Source of the DNA: Gemmatimonadaceae bacterium
GTDB taxonomy: Bacteria; Gemmatimonadota; Gemmatimonadetes; Gemmatimonadales; Gemmatimonadaceae
Assembly (NCBI GenBank): GCA_035633115.1
Contig: DASQFN010000114.1
Coordinates: 1 to 64,000, forward strand
Length of the DNA: 64,000 bases
Direction: 5' to 3'
Below, piece after piece: positions 51,568 through 60,784 of the stretch (its first letter is position 1; every line of letters begins with the position of its first letter). Under the pieces are notes generated by a model that was not told the DNA's origin, searched no databases, and saw only the letters and a program-made list of their open reading frames with translations. The position numbers were made by a program, and so were the translations under genes.

Positions 51568-51705
51568 GAGATAGCGCTTGAACCAGGCGATCGTTGCCGG
51601 CCATGCCTTCTGAGTGGGCGATCAGGTTCGCGCCATTCGCGCCCGACTGCTGCCGCAGGAAGTCGTGTAAAGTGCCGTCAAGGGTGGGGGGTCCGTATCG
51701 GGCAT
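51542..51705 (-). pseudogene. Possible decayed small gene between YheT and NfeD-like genes
   Basis: From an ATG at 51705 the frame reads MPDTD, then a G6 run (C6 on the minus strand, 51686-51691). Adding one C there would continue as TLDGTLHDFLRQQSGANG and IAHSEGMAGNDRLVQALSRR, ending in the duplicated RBS. The other frame near the end reads WPATIAWFKRYLEG, resembling the tail of an alpha/beta hydrolase. The evidence is weak. The 210-base gap otherwise shows nothing else. Confidence 0.25.
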
Positions 51706-51748
51706 AATGACCTCGGCGAGGAGTCGGTAAGCTCGACAATGCTATTCT

Positions 51749-52723
51749 TTACGCCAGCTTGCTGGCAAGAAACTCACAAACCCGTCGTTCGGCATAATAA
51801 AAAGGTCGTAACGGATTGCTTCCGGCAATAAAGCCGGCGTGTCCACCGTGGGCCGGAAAATCGACTTCAAGCGCGGGATTCAGCGCGGCGACCTTCTGGA
51901 CGTCCTCCAGCACGTTCGGGGGCAGGAACGGATCATCGACGGCATTAAATAGTAGCGTAGGCACACTAATTCGATGGAGCCATCCCAGCGAGCTCGACCG
52001 GGCGTAATAGTCGTCTGCGCCGGAAAAGCCGTGCAGCGGGCTGGTGAGGAATTCGTCGAACTCGTGCATGGTACGGATGCGAGACAGCTGTTCTCTATCG
52101 ACGAGGTCAGGAAAACGCTCGAGCTTGGCGATGGTCTTCCGCTTGAGCGATCGAATGAAGTGTCGCTGGTATACTTTGGCGAATCCGCGATTGATGTGCC
52201 GTGATGAGCGGGCCAGGTCGAAGGGCACTGAAATCCCCGCCGCTGCTTTGAGCCGTGGCGAAACGGCGCCGTTTTTCTCGCCGAGATATTTGAGGAGCAC
52301 ATTACCGCCAAGTGAAACACCGGCGATAAGCAGCGGCTGAGCGGGCGATTCGCTCAGAATACGGTCGACCACGAACGACAGGTCGGTCGTCTCACCGGAG
52401 TGATAGAACCGTCTGGTGACGTTCAGCTCATCGCCGCACGACCGGAAGGTCAGCATGTCGGCCGCCCACTGCCTTCTTCGCGCCTCGCTGAGCAACCCCT
52501 GCGCGTAGTGAGAGCGAATCGTTCCCTCGAGGCCGTGCAGGATCAACAGCCGTGGCGCTTCGCGCTCGGCTGACGGGAGGCGATGCAGATCGACGAAATC
52601 CCCGTCCGGCGTGTTCCAGCGAATCCGCTCGGTGGGCTGCGCCGCCTCACGTCGAAAGAGCTTACCCCACATTGTCTGAGCGTGCGCGCCAGGGAGCCAC
52701 CAGGCGGGTGAATACTTGCTCAT
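51749..52723 (-). CDS. YheT family alpha/beta hydrolase
   Basis: The 324-residue protein belongs to the EMB8/YheT subgroup. It has the N-terminal WWLPGAHAQTMWG, LILHGLEGTIRSHYAQGLLS, the conserved FRSCGDELNVT, the nucleophile Ser in LLIAGVSLGGNVLLKYLGE, and the C-terminal acid/His in DPFLPPNV and HGGHAGFI. Related enzymes are carboxylesterases; the substrate is unknown. The gene is divergent from the ArsC-like gene. The stop is followed by the 210-base gap described above. Confidence 0.88.
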   Translation of the reverse strand: MSKYSPAWWLPGAHAQTMWGKLFRREAAQPTERIRWNTPDGDFVDLHRLPSAEREAPRLLILHGLEGTIRSHYAQGLLSEARRRQWAADMLTFRSCGDELNVTRRFYHSGETTDLSFVVDRILSESPAQPLLIAGVSLGGNVLLKYLGEKNGAVSPRLKAAAGISVPFDLARSSRHINRGFAKVYQRHFIRSLKRKTIAKLERFPDLVDREQLSRIRTMHEFDEFLTSPLHGFSGADDYYARSSSLGWLHRISVPTLLFNAVDDPFLPPNVLEDVQKVAALNPALEVDFPAHGGHAGFIAGSNPLRPFYYAERRVCEFLASKLA

Positions 52724-52803
52724 CGCGTGACAGCGACTCTCGAAACGGAGATGATAGGAAAGGCGGGCATGATTAACATCAACGGGTGATAAGCCCGCAA
52801 TCT

Positions 52804-53151
52804 ATGGAGGTCCAGATCTTCGGGGTCCGAAAGAGCGCGGAGACACGCAAGGCACTCCGGTTTTTTGCAGAGCGGCGTGTGCGGACACACTTCGTGGATT
52901 TGATGGAGCGACCAGCCTCCAAAGGCGAGCTTCGCAGGTTCGTCCAGAAATTTGGAATTACCGCGATGATTGATCAGAAATCGAAGCGATATCAGGAACT
53001 TGGGTTACGCCACTCTCGCATGTCCGACGAGAGCTGGATCGAAAAGCTCGCCGAAGAGCCCTTGCTGCTGAGAATGCCGCTGGTACGAAGCTCCAATCAG
53101 GTTTCGATCGGGGATAACGAGATCACGTGGAAGAAATGGATGGAACGATGA
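52804..53151 (+). CDS. ArsC/Spx-family protein lacking the active cysteine
   Basis: I choose ATG at 52804 (MEVQIFGVRKS); a GTG at 52786 is possible. The 115-residue protein follows the ArsC/YffB fold: MEVQIFGVRKSAETRKALRF, FVDLMERPASKGELRRFVQK, LLLRMPLVRSSNQVSIG. In YffB/ArsC the segment reads G-x-x-x-C; here the residue is Ser11 (RKSAET), and no Cys is present anywhere in the protein. It probably is not a reductase. Its stop overlaps the next start as ATGA. Confidence 0.82.
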   Translation: MEVQIFGVRKSAETRKALRFFAERRVRTHFVDLMERPASKGELRRFVQKFGITAMIDQKSKRYQELGLRHSRMSDESWIEKLAEEPLLLRMPLVRSSNQVSIGDNEITWKKWMER

Positions 53152-54245
53152 CGGATACGCCAAACCGGTTTGGGACGTTCTTCGCCCCCGGCCCGACCGA
53201 AGTCAGGCAGGAAGTTCTGGTCGCCATGACCAGGCCGATGATTCCCCACCGAAGCTCTGCGTTCGAAGAGCTGTTCGCGCGACTGCAGGCCGGACTCGGA
53301 TACGTATTCCAGACGGACCGGCCGGTTTACGTGTCGGCCTCCTCGGCAACAGGAATGATGGAAGCTGGGATAAGATGCTCCCCGCCGGGCCCGATACTCT
53401 CTCTCGTTAACGGAGCGTTCTCCGAGCGGTTTGCCCATATCGCGGAAATGTGCGGACGGCATGTAGGCCGGTACGAGGTCAAATGGGGCTCAGTGCACGA
53501 AGTAGTAGGGTTAGAGACTTACCTGACCAAAACGAGGTACGCTGCCGTTACCGTTGTGCACTCCGAGACCTCCACGGGAGCTCTGAACGATATTCGCGCC
53601 CTTTCAGACTTGGCACATTCGCACGGGGTCACTTGCCTCGTTGACAGCGTGAGCGGGCTCGGGGGCGCCGAGGTGCGGACCAAGGAGTGGCAATTAGATT
53701 ACGTTCTAACAGGCTCGCAGAAGGCACTCGCTCTCCCACCCGGGTTGGCCTTCTCGACTGCATCCGCCGGCTTCATCGAGTCTGCGAGGAGCTCAGAAGG
53801 CCGCGGTGTCTATTTCGACCTGGTTGAGATGGACGACTTTGCGACTCGCGGGCAAGTGCCAACGACCCCTGCCCTTTCCCTCATGTATGCGCTCGACGTT
53901 CAGCTTGAAGCAATCCGGCAGGAGGGTATAGAGAACCGCTGGAAACGACATACGACGATGTCGGAGATGACCAGCCAGTGGCTCGACAAATGTCGCGACT
54001 CGCACATTGACCTGAACAACATCGTTCAGCTGGAGTTCCGGTCGCCGACAGTCTCCGCGATCCGGCTTCCAAAGGAATCTTCCGCCGCCGAATTCCTGCG
54101 AAGGGTCGCGGAGCGTGGAATCCGGGTGGCAACCGGCTATGGCAAGCTGAAGTCCGACACATTCCGGATCGGACACATGGGTGACCATTCACCGGCGACC
54201 CTGGAAGGCTGCCTCGCCGCCTGTGAAGCGGCAATCAGAGCTTGA
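53148..54245 (+). CDS. Class V PLP aminotransferase (alanine-glyoxylate/serine type)
   Basis: I choose ATG 53148, which overlaps the ArsC-like stop (ATGA) and gives MTDTPNRFGTFFAPGPTEVR. The 365-residue protein has the fold-type I class V landmarks: FAPGPTEV at the start, VVHSETSTGALNDI, CLVDSVSGLGG and the PLP lysine in VLTGSQKALALPPGLAF. Family members include alanine-glyoxylate, serine-pyruvate and serine-glyoxylate aminotransferases; phosphoserine aminotransferase is less likely. It overlaps the ABC-F start by TTGA. Confidence 0.9.
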   Translation: MTDTPNRFGTFFAPGPTEVRQEVLVAMTRPMIPHRSSAFEELFARLQAGLGYVFQTDRPVYVSASSATGMMEAGIRCSPPGPILSLVNGAFSERFAHIAEMCGRHVGRYEVKWGSVHEVVGLETYLTKTRYAAVTVVHSETSTGALNDIRALSDLAHSHGVTCLVDSVSGLGGAEVRTKEWQLDYVLTGSQKALALPPGLAFSTASAGFIESARSSEGRGVYFDLVEMDDFATRGQVPTTPALSLMYALDVQLEAIRQEGIENRWKRHTTMSEMTSQWLDKCRDSHIDLNNIVQLEFRSPTVSAIRLPKESSAAEFLRRVAERGIRVATGYGKLKSDTFRIGHMGDHSPATLEGCLAACEAAIRA

Positions 54246-56185
54246 CCCAGATCTCCGCGTCGGACCTGGGAGTCCAGTTCGGGGCGACCACCCTCTTTCG
54301 AAATGTCAGCTTCACTGTTTCGCAGGGGGAAAAATGGGGAGTGGTAGGACGCAACGGGTCGGGAAAGACCACGCTCCTGCGAATTCTCAAGGGCCAGATG
54401 GAGCCGACATCAGGGCAGGTGGCGAGGCAGCCGGGAATCCGGGTCGCGATGCTCGAGCAGCACCGGGATTTCGATGATGCCGTATCCATCTGGGAGGGAG
54501 CAGCGGGTGGTCGTGCCGATCTGCTGAAGCTCGAGAAGTCGCTCGAAGACCAAAGCAAGCTCATCGGAGAGCTGGGTGAATCGTCGACGCCTGAGGTTCT
54601 GGCGCGATATGATCGTGACCTCGAGCGATTTCAACGAGAGGGCGGCTACGAGCTTGCTCCGCGAGTCGACGCGATACTGCATGGCCTCGGGTTCGATCCC
54701 GACGCGGCGCGCACGCGTCGGATCACAGAGCTGAGTGGCGGAGAGCTGGGCCGTCTCGGACTTGCGCGACAGCTCATCAGCGGCGCGGAAATACTGCTGC
54801 TGGACGAGCCTACCAATCACCTCGACCTCGATACTATCGCGTGGCTCGAGGGGTTCATAGAAGGAAGCGACAAGACCTTTCTCATTGTGAGCCACGATCG
54901 TGCGTTTCTGTCGAGCGTCGTAGATCACGTGCTGCACCTCGAGGCAGATACGGCAATACCGTACGCGGCAACTTACGAGTCATTCATCGAGCAGCGACAG
55001 CAGCGGCGTGACGCGCAGGAGCACGCGTTCGACAAGCAGCGGCGACAGATCGAGAACCGGGAGGACTATATCCGGCGCAACATTGCCGGTCAAAACTCAA
55101 AGCAGGCAAAGGGTCGACGCAAGCTTCTGGCACGGCTCCCCCGCCTGAGCCCTCCACCGGGATCAGAAGGTGTGATGGGCCTGCGGTTCGAGTCGCAAAG
55201 CCGGGGAGGAGATCAAGCTGTTGTTGCAAAGGGGGTTTCCATCCGTGTCCCGGGACGAAATCTCATCGAGGGTTTCTCCGGAGAGATTCGGCGCGGTGAG
55301 CGTCTCGGACTACTCGGTCCCAATGGAACGGGGAAGTCGACGCTCCTGAAAACACTGGTCGGAACGTGTGAGCCCGAGGCCGGCGAGCTGCGGCTCGGGA
55401 ATTCGATCGTCGCCGCGTACTACCGGCAGGATCTGAGTCAGGTGCCGCTCGATCAAACACTCTACGACATCATTGCCGGATTTCGTCCAGGATGGGAGCG
55501 CCGTCATGTGCAAGGCCACCTCGGGCGGTTTGGATTTTCCGGAGACGATGCGCAAAGAATTCCGGCAACTCTTTCCGGGGGTGAGAAAGCGCGAGTAGCG
55601 CTCGCGATGATGGTTCTTTCCGGTGCAAACCTGCTGATACTCGACGAACCGACCAATCATCTCGACGTCGAATCGATCGAGGCACTCGAAGATGCGATCG
55701 AGTATTTCGATGGAACAGTAATCCTCGTCAGCCACGACCGAGCCCTGCTCCGCTCGCTGGTGACGCGGGTCTGGGTCATTCACAATCGTCGTGTAATCGA
55801 TTTTGGCGGCAGTTTCGCCGAGTGGGAGACTGTCAGCGAGCAGCGTGCACACGCGGCGGCGGTGAACGCTTCCGAAGAGCTGTCACTACGGCGTATCCAG
55901 GAAAAAAAGAAAACTGCGCGAGCACGCGACGGACGTACGGATACGAGGAAGGCAGGTCGGGAAGCAAAAGCGCGAGCTGACCTTGCCGAAGCCACAGTCA
56001 CCTCACTTGAGTCGAAAGTTGCGACGATCTCGGCGGAGCTTTCCGATCCTGGGCTTTACCTTACGCGAGAGGGCACACTTCGCTCCTCGAAGCTTGGAGC
56101 AGAGCTCGAGGGATTGAAAGCCGAGCTCGATCGAGCGCTGGAGGTCTGGGCAGAGGCCACAGACGCAGCCTCGCGCGACTACTAG
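54242..56185 (+). CDS. ABC-F family ATPase
   Basis: The 647-residue soluble protein has two ABC cassettes without membrane domains: Walker A VGRNGSGKTTLLRIL and LGPNGTGKSTLLKTLVG, signatures LSGGELGRLGLARQL and LSGGEKARVALAMM, and Walker B LLLDEPTNHLDL and LILDEPTNHLDV. The linker (P-site tRNA interaction motif) and a C-terminal coiled coil (rich in Arg/Lys/Glu from about 540) fit Uup/YheS-type factors acting on ribosomes. The start is TTG at 54242, in the aminotransferase stop. Confidence 0.93.
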   Translation: MTQISASDLGVQFGATTLFRNVSFTVSQGEKWGVVGRNGSGKTTLLRILKGQMEPTSGQVARQPGIRVAMLEQHRDFDDAVSIWEGAAGGRADLLKLEKSLEDQSKLIGELGESSTPEVLARYDRDLERFQREGGYELAPRVDAILHGLGFDPDAARTRRITELSGGELGRLGLARQLISGAEILLLDEPTNHLDLDTIAWLEGFIEGSDKTFLIVSHDRAFLSSVVDHVLHLEADTAIPYAATYESFIEQRQQRRDAQEHAFDKQRRQIENREDYIRRNIAGQNSKQAKGRRKLLARLPRLSPPPGSEGVMGLRFESQSRGGDQAVVAKGVSIRVPGRNLIEGFSGEIRRGERLGLLGPNGTGKSTLLKTLVGTCEPEAGELRLGNSIVAAYYRQDLSQVPLDQTLYDIIAGFRPGWERRHVQGHLGRFGFSGDDAQRIPATLSGGEKARVALAMMVLSGANLLILDEPTNHLDVESIEALEDAIEYFDGTVILVSHDRALLRSLVTRVWVIHNRRVIDFGGSFAEWETVSEQRAHAAAVNASEELSLRRIQEKKKTARARDGRTDTRKAGREAKARADLAEATVTSLESKVATISAELSDPGLYLTREGTLRSSKLGAELEGLKAELDRALEVWAEATDAASRDY

Positions 56186-57120
56186 CTGAACTCTCCTATG
56201 AAGCTGATCTCCGGCTCGAGGTGGAGATCGAATTTCTTTTCTACAGCCTGCTGCGCGATCATGATGAGCTCGCGAACGTCCTTCGCCGTTGCCTTGCCGA
56301 GGTTGACCATGATGTTTGCGTGGATATGAGAGATCTGCGCATCACCGTGCCGAAAGCCTTTCAGGCCGCACTGGTCCACCAGCCTCCCCGCCCCGACTCC
56401 CTCGATCTTCTTGAAGATCGATCCGGCGCTCGGATGGAACTGCAGCCACGGATGCCTGCTTCCGCGCCAGCTCAGGTTCTCCTGCATGATGCGATGCATC
56501 GCTGCAGTATCACCGGGCTGAAGCTGGAAGATCGCCGTAAGGACAATGTCCCGTCGACTGTGGAGGATGCTCGTATCGTATCCAAACTTCATGTAATCAC
56601 GGTCGACGATCCGGCGCTCTCCCTCCTCCGACAGAATCACGGCCGAGTCGAACACGTCCGCGATGAACATCGTGCGCTTGCGTTCCGGCTCCGGCTCGAG
56701 AAAGTGCAGGTTTTGCCAGACGGCACCGCCGATGGTGCTGGGAATTCCGACGTAATGCTCGAGCCCCGACCAGCCCCGCTCGACGGCCTTCGGAATGATT
56801 TCGCCGACGACAGCTCCGCTCTCAACTGTGAGCTTGCCGGCATCCGAGAACTCGAACCGGTTCGACGTATTGCGAATGACGAGACCTCGAAACCCGCCGT
56901 CGCCGATCAGAATGTTTGCTCCAAGTCCCAGCACGAAATATGGGACGCCAAGCTCACGAGAAGATTGCACGGCAATTGCCAAATCATCTGCAGCCGTGGC
57001 ATTGTACAGTAGATCTGCTGGACCACCGATGCGGAAGGTGGTGTATGGAGCAAGTGGCTCGTCTCGCTTGAGCTGGGATTGATTCAGCCGCGCGGCGAGT
57101 TTTTTGTATGTATCTATCAT
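56182..57120 (-). CDS. murB: UDP-N-acetylenolpyruvoylglucosamine reductase
   Basis: MurB reduces UDP-GlcNAc-enolpyruvate to UDP-MurNAc with FAD and NADPH. The 312-residue protein has TTFRIGGPADLLYNA, FVLGLGANILIGDGGFRGLV, GIPSTIGGAVWQN, FHPSAGSIFKKIEG and the C-terminal HLEPEISFIGEF with the catalytic Glu. It is convergent with the ABC-F gene (overlap 4 bases), and divergent from the third M16 pair by about 12 bases. Confidence 0.95.
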   Translation of the reverse strand: MIDTYKKLAARLNQSQLKRDEPLAPYTTFRIGGPADLLYNATAADDLAIAVQSSRELGVPYFVLGLGANILIGDGGFRGLVIRNTSNRFEFSDAGKLTVESGAVVGEIIPKAVERGWSGLEHYVGIPSTIGGAVWQNLHFLEPEPERKRTMFIADVFDSAVILSEEGERRIVDRDYMKFGYDTSILHSRRDIVLTAIFQLQPGDTAAMHRIMQENLSWRGSRHPWLQFHPSAGSIFKKIEGVGAGRLVDQCGLKGFRHGDAQISHIHANIMVNLGKATAKDVRELIMIAQQAVEKKFDLHLEPEISFIGEFS

Positions 57121-57132
57121 CGAGGCTTTCTG

Positions 57133-58548
57133 TTGTCCGACATCTCACAAAGAAATCGCTGGCTGCGCTGGCGCGCCACTCTGATTCTTTTCGGCCTCAC
57201 GTGTCTTGTTGTCCCGGGCACAGGGTGGGCACAGCGTGCCGAGCTCCAGAAAATCATTCAGCGGAAGGTTTTGGCGAACGGCCTCGAGGTCATTGTCGTC
57301 GAGAATCATGGCGTTCCGCTGGCGACAATCGAAGTCAATGTAAGAAACGGCTCTTTCACGCAGACGCCCGAATTCGCGGGCCTTGCGCACATGTACGAGC
57401 ATATGTTCTTCAGGGCCAACGCGACGTATCCACGGCCGGAAGCATTCGTCGACCGTGCAGGCGACCTCGGCGCAGTTTTCAACGGAACAACCTCCGAAGA
57501 GCGAGTCAACTACTACCTGACGGTGCCCGCGGACAGCCTTGTCGGCGGCATTCAGTTTCTCGCCGCCGCGCTGAAGGCGCCGCTGTTTCGGCAGGATGAG
57601 CTCGGGCGTGAGCGCCAGGTCGTTATCGGGGAGTACGACAGAAACGAATCGAGTCCGTTCTTCCAGCTCAACCGTGAGATGGACCGGCGACTCTATCCCG
57701 GAAACTTCAGCCGCAAAAACATCATCGGGGACCGGCAGGTGATTCTGACGACGACACCCGAGAAAATGAGAACGATTCAGCGAAGGTATTACGTTCCGAA
57801 CAACTCAGTGATGATAATCGCCGGGGACGTCAATCCGGCAACCGTGTTTGCGGCCGCTGAACGGGAGCTTGGGAACTGGCAAAAGGGCGCGGACCCGTTC
57901 GTGGTGGATCCGATTCCCCCTATTCCGGCTCTGACGCGAAATGAAGGTGTAGTAGTAGAGGCCGGCGTCGGGGCAGTCACCGTCTTCGTTCAATGGCAGG
58001 GACCGAGCGTCGGAAACGACCCGCAGTCGACGTACGCAGCTGACGTCTTCTCCGATGTCCTGAATGACCCCGGATCGAATTTTCAGCAGCGCCTCGTCGA
58101 CAGTGGACTCTGGAACTCGTTGGGAGTGAATTACTACACACTCAACCACGTAGGCCCGATCTCGATCACCGGCCAGACTTCGCGGGAAAATCTTCGGAAG
58201 GCACTTGCCGCCCTGGAGGCCGAGATCCGGAAGTTCGACGACCCGAGCTACTTCGACCCGGTGGAGCTGGAAGCGGTGAAAGCACATCGCGCCGTCACAT
58301 CTGCCTTCGACCGTGAGCGCTCGTCCGGCTTCGCGCATACGCTCGGCTTCTGGTGGAGCGTTGCCAGTCTCGAATACTACATGGGGTACGTTGACAACAT
58401 GGCGCAGCAGAAAACGAGCGACCTTCGTGCTTATGCACGCAAGTATATAGTAGCGAAGCCTCACATCACCGGAGTGCTCATCTCGCCGGCTGATCGCGCG
58501 GCACTGAACCTCACGCCCGAGGAGCTGGCTCGGGGAGGGCAGAGCTGA
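57133..58548 (+). CDS. M16 family zinc peptidase, catalytic subunit, exported
   Basis: I choose TTG at 57133 (LSDISQRNRWLRWRATLILF), because a GAGG site lies 7 bases upstream and an earlier ATG at 57079 lies inside murB. The about 471-residue product has a signal peptide (LILFGLTCLVVPGTGWAQ), then zinc motif HMYEHMFF in GLAHMYEHMFFRANATYP. It is exported and likely periplasmic. It overlaps the next gene by one base (TGATG). Confidence 0.87.
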   Translation: MSDISQRNRWLRWRATLILFGLTCLVVPGTGWAQRAELQKIIQRKVLANGLEVIVVENHGVPLATIEVNVRNGSFTQTPEFAGLAHMYEHMFFRANATYPRPEAFVDRAGDLGAVFNGTTSEERVNYYLTVPADSLVGGIQFLAAALKAPLFRQDELGRERQVVIGEYDRNESSPFFQLNREMDRRLYPGNFSRKNIIGDRQVILTTTPEKMRTIQRRYYVPNNSVMIIAGDVNPATVFAAAERELGNWQKGADPFVVDPIPPIPALTRNEGVVVEAGVGAVTVFVQWQGPSVGNDPQSTYAADVFSDVLNDPGSNFQQRLVDSGLWNSLGVNYYTLNHVGPISITGQTSRENLRKALAALEAEIRKFDDPSYFDPVELEAVKAHRAVTSAFDRERSSGFAHTLGFWWSVASLEYYMGYVDNMAQQKTSDLRAYARKYIVAKPHITGVLISPADRAALNLTPEELARGGQS

Positions 58549-59810
58549 TGCTGCTCGCCGTAGCTCTCGCGCTCACGACAGTCACCAACAGCTTCGATGT
58601 GTCGGGAGTTCGGGTCATTCTCAGACAAAGCAACGCCAACAATGTCGTTGCTGCCAACCTCTACCTGCTCGGCGGCACAAGTCAGGTAACGGCCGCGAAT
58701 GCAGGCATTGAACCGCTGCTCCTCGAAGTGTCCGATCGCGGGACGAAGAAGTACCCGCGGGCCGTGCTGCGCCGGAAAATGTCGGCGCTGGGGAGCGAAA
58801 TCGTCACGTCGGCAACCGACGACTGGACGATGTTCGGAATCAAAGTGACGACGGAAGTACTCGACTCGACGTGGGCTATCTTTGCCAGCAGGCTCACGGA
58901 GCCTACTCTCGACCCCGCCGACGTCGCGCTGATTCGAACTCAGTTTCTTTCGGGGATCAGGCAACGTCGTGACGACCCTGATGCACTAGCCGAATTTCTC
59001 GCGGACAGCATTGCATTCAGCGGACATCCCTATGGAATTCCTGTCACGGGCACGGAAGCATCGATCTCGGCAATCGATGCCGCTGCGCTGAGAGCATATC
59101 ACAGCAGTCAAATTGTAAAGTCACGGATGCTGCTCGTCGTCGTGGGCAACGTCGATCGGGCACATCTCGAAAAGTTGGTGAAGGGATCACTTGGGCTACT
59201 GCCCGCCGGCAATTACAAATGGACTTCGCCGGCTCGGCTGCCTGAGCGGCCGGCAGCTGTGGTAGTGGAATCGCGCCCGCTTCCGACCAACTACATCCTC
59301 GGGTATTACAGCGGACCGCTGGCCAACAGCGATGACTATCAGGCTCTGCGAATCGCGACCTCGGTTCTGACAGGCCGGCTGTTTGCGGAGATTCGCACGC
59401 GCCAGAACCTGACATACGATGTGCATGCGCCATTCGTTGATCGTGCGGCAAGTGCCGGCGGCCTGTACGTGTCGACTGCATCGCCCGACACGACGCTGAA
59501 GCTGATGCGTGCTGCCGTAACCGAACTGCAGGAGGGGCTGCTCGATCGGGAAGGACTCAAACGGCTCGAGCAGCAGTTTCTCACCGAATACTTTCTCGAC
59601 AATGAGACGAACGGGGCACAGGCCGACTTCCTCGCGAGATCTCAGCTCTATCGTGGAGATTATCGAGAGGCTGACAAATTTGTTCAGGAGCTGAGAAACG
59701 TGACTCCCGAGGCAGTGCGACGCGTCGCGCAGAAGTATATGAAGGGCATTCGCTTCGCGTATGTCGGCGACCCGACAAAGCTGAGGCGCGAGCTGATCGC
59801 GCGATTCTGA
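58548..59810 (+). CDS. M16 family peptidase, inactive-type subunit, exported
   Basis: The 420-residue protein begins with a short signal-like segment (MLLAVALALTTVTNSFDVSG). The M16 fold is visible (IEPLLLEVSDRGTKKYPRAV, then GHPYGIPVTGTEASISAID and PTNYILGYYSGPLANSDDYQ), but HxxEH is absent. It is the partner of the catalytic protein encoded just upstream, the third such pair in the window. Confidence 0.88.
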   Translation: MLLAVALALTTVTNSFDVSGVRVILRQSNANNVVAANLYLLGGTSQVTAANAGIEPLLLEVSDRGTKKYPRAVLRRKMSALGSEIVTSATDDWTMFGIKVTTEVLDSTWAIFASRLTEPTLDPADVALIRTQFLSGIRQRRDDPDALAEFLADSIAFSGHPYGIPVTGTEASISAIDAAALRAYHSSQIVKSRMLLVVVGNVDRAHLEKLVKGSLGLLPAGNYKWTSPARLPERPAAVVVESRPLPTNYILGYYSGPLANSDDYQALRIATSVLTGRLFAEIRTRQNLTYDVHAPFVDRAASAGGLYVSTASPDTTLKLMRAAVTELQEGLLDREGLKRLEQQFLTEYFLDNETNGAQADFLARSQLYRGDYREADKFVQELRNVTPEAVRRVAQKYMKGIRFAYVGDPTKLRRELIARF

Positions 59811-59984
59811 TCAGCCGCCGGAGTGTCGATCGGCCTGCTCCCGAGGTCTGAAGGTCTTACTCCGGCGCTTAACCGCCGAGCAGATCGTCGCCGAGCGCGA
59901 TTTCGAGGCGTAATTGGCACCCTCGCATGAAGATTGCCAATTTCAGGGCCCGAACCAGGTGGGGGCCTTTGATTCCGCGGCCTT

Positions 59985-60000
59985 TGTGAATAAATTCACA
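59985..60000. promoter_or_regulatory. CRP/FNR-type palindromic operator
   Basis: TGTGAATAAATTCACA is a perfect TGTGA-N6-TCACA site, extended to an 18-base palindrome (59984-60001, TTGTGAAT-AA-ATTCACAA). It lies about 68 bases upstream of the cupredoxin ATG. Confidence 0.65.
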
Positions 60001-60067
60001 AGACTTCGTGAGGACTCTCACGAACGACTATTCAACCAAAGATGGAACACGTCCGGAGGCTTTTAGA

Positions 60068-60598
60068 ATGCGGTTTTACGGATTGACGCTCGTTGCCAGT
60101 GCTGCCTTCCTCGGCGCATGCGCCGGCGGGGACCAGAGCAACACCGATACAGTAGGTGTAGCAACAGATACTGCCGCGGTCGCCGCCGCACCCGCCCCTG
60201 CTGCAGCTCCGGCCGGAACTGCACCTGCGGCAAGTACGGGGACCATGGCACCCATCACCGGCACCACGCACGAAGTCAAAATGGTAGGCGACGCGAAGGG
60301 CTATCGCTTCGAGCCGGCAAACATCACGGTCAAGTCGGGAGACGGGATCAAGTTCATCACGGTCAGCGGAGGCCCGCACAACGTTGCCTTCGATCCGGCG
60401 ACCGTCCCGGCTGATGTAAAGGGACAGCTGAACGCCAACCTGGGCCCCGACAAGATGGCTGAGCTCTCGAGTGTAATGAAGATGAACCCCGGAGAGTCGA
60501 TCACTGTCTCTTTCGGCAACATCAAGGCTGGCACGTACCCGTACAATTGCACCCCGCACCTCGCGATGGGCATGAAGGGAGTGATTACGGTTCAGTAG
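60068..60598 (+). CDS. Cupredoxin (plastocyanin/azurin-like) lipoprotein
   Basis: I choose ATG at 60068 (MRFYGLTLVASAAFLGAC, Cys18 lipobox); an upstream ATG at 60008 adds non-signal residues. After an Ala/Pro/Thr linker (about 30-65) the domain carries the type I copper ligands: His104 in GGPHNVAF, Cys161 and His164 in YNCTPH, and Met167 or Met169. It would carry electrons at the periplasmic face. The 176-residue size and lone-gene layout are typical. A CRP-like site is upstream and a terminator downstream. Confidence 0.88.
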   Translation: MRFYGLTLVASAAFLGACAGGDQSNTDTVGVATDTAAVAAAPAPAAAPAGTAPAASTGTMAPITGTTHEVKMVGDAKGYRFEPANITVKSGDGIKFITVSGGPHNVAFDPATVPADVKGQLNANLGPDKMAELSSVMKMNPGESITVSFGNIKAGTYPYNCTPHLAMGMKGVITVQ

Positions 60599-60622
60599 GA
60601 AGCCGTTTGCCGTTGAAGTCCC

Positions 60623-60662
60623 GAGGGCGGGAGTATCACGTCGATGCTCCCGCTCTTTTTTC
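60623..60662 (+). terminator. Terminator of the cupredoxin gene
   Basis: GCGGGAG and CTCCCGC form the core stem with a 13-base loop, followed by TCTTTTTTCTT. Confidence 0.88.
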
Positions 60663-60784
60663 TTCATCAGCAAAAGCAGGACGCATGAAAGCAGCGTCGG
60701 GTGCCGGCCTTGCATTCGGAGTGCTCCGGTAGACAGTCTTCGCTTGTCATGGGAAGTGGCCGGGCAATCGGGAGAAAGGTGTGA

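Noticed and set aside
59921-59940. Sigma54-like TTGGCACCCTCGCATG upstream of the cupredoxin
   Set aside because: GG to GC spacing is 7 bases rather than 10.
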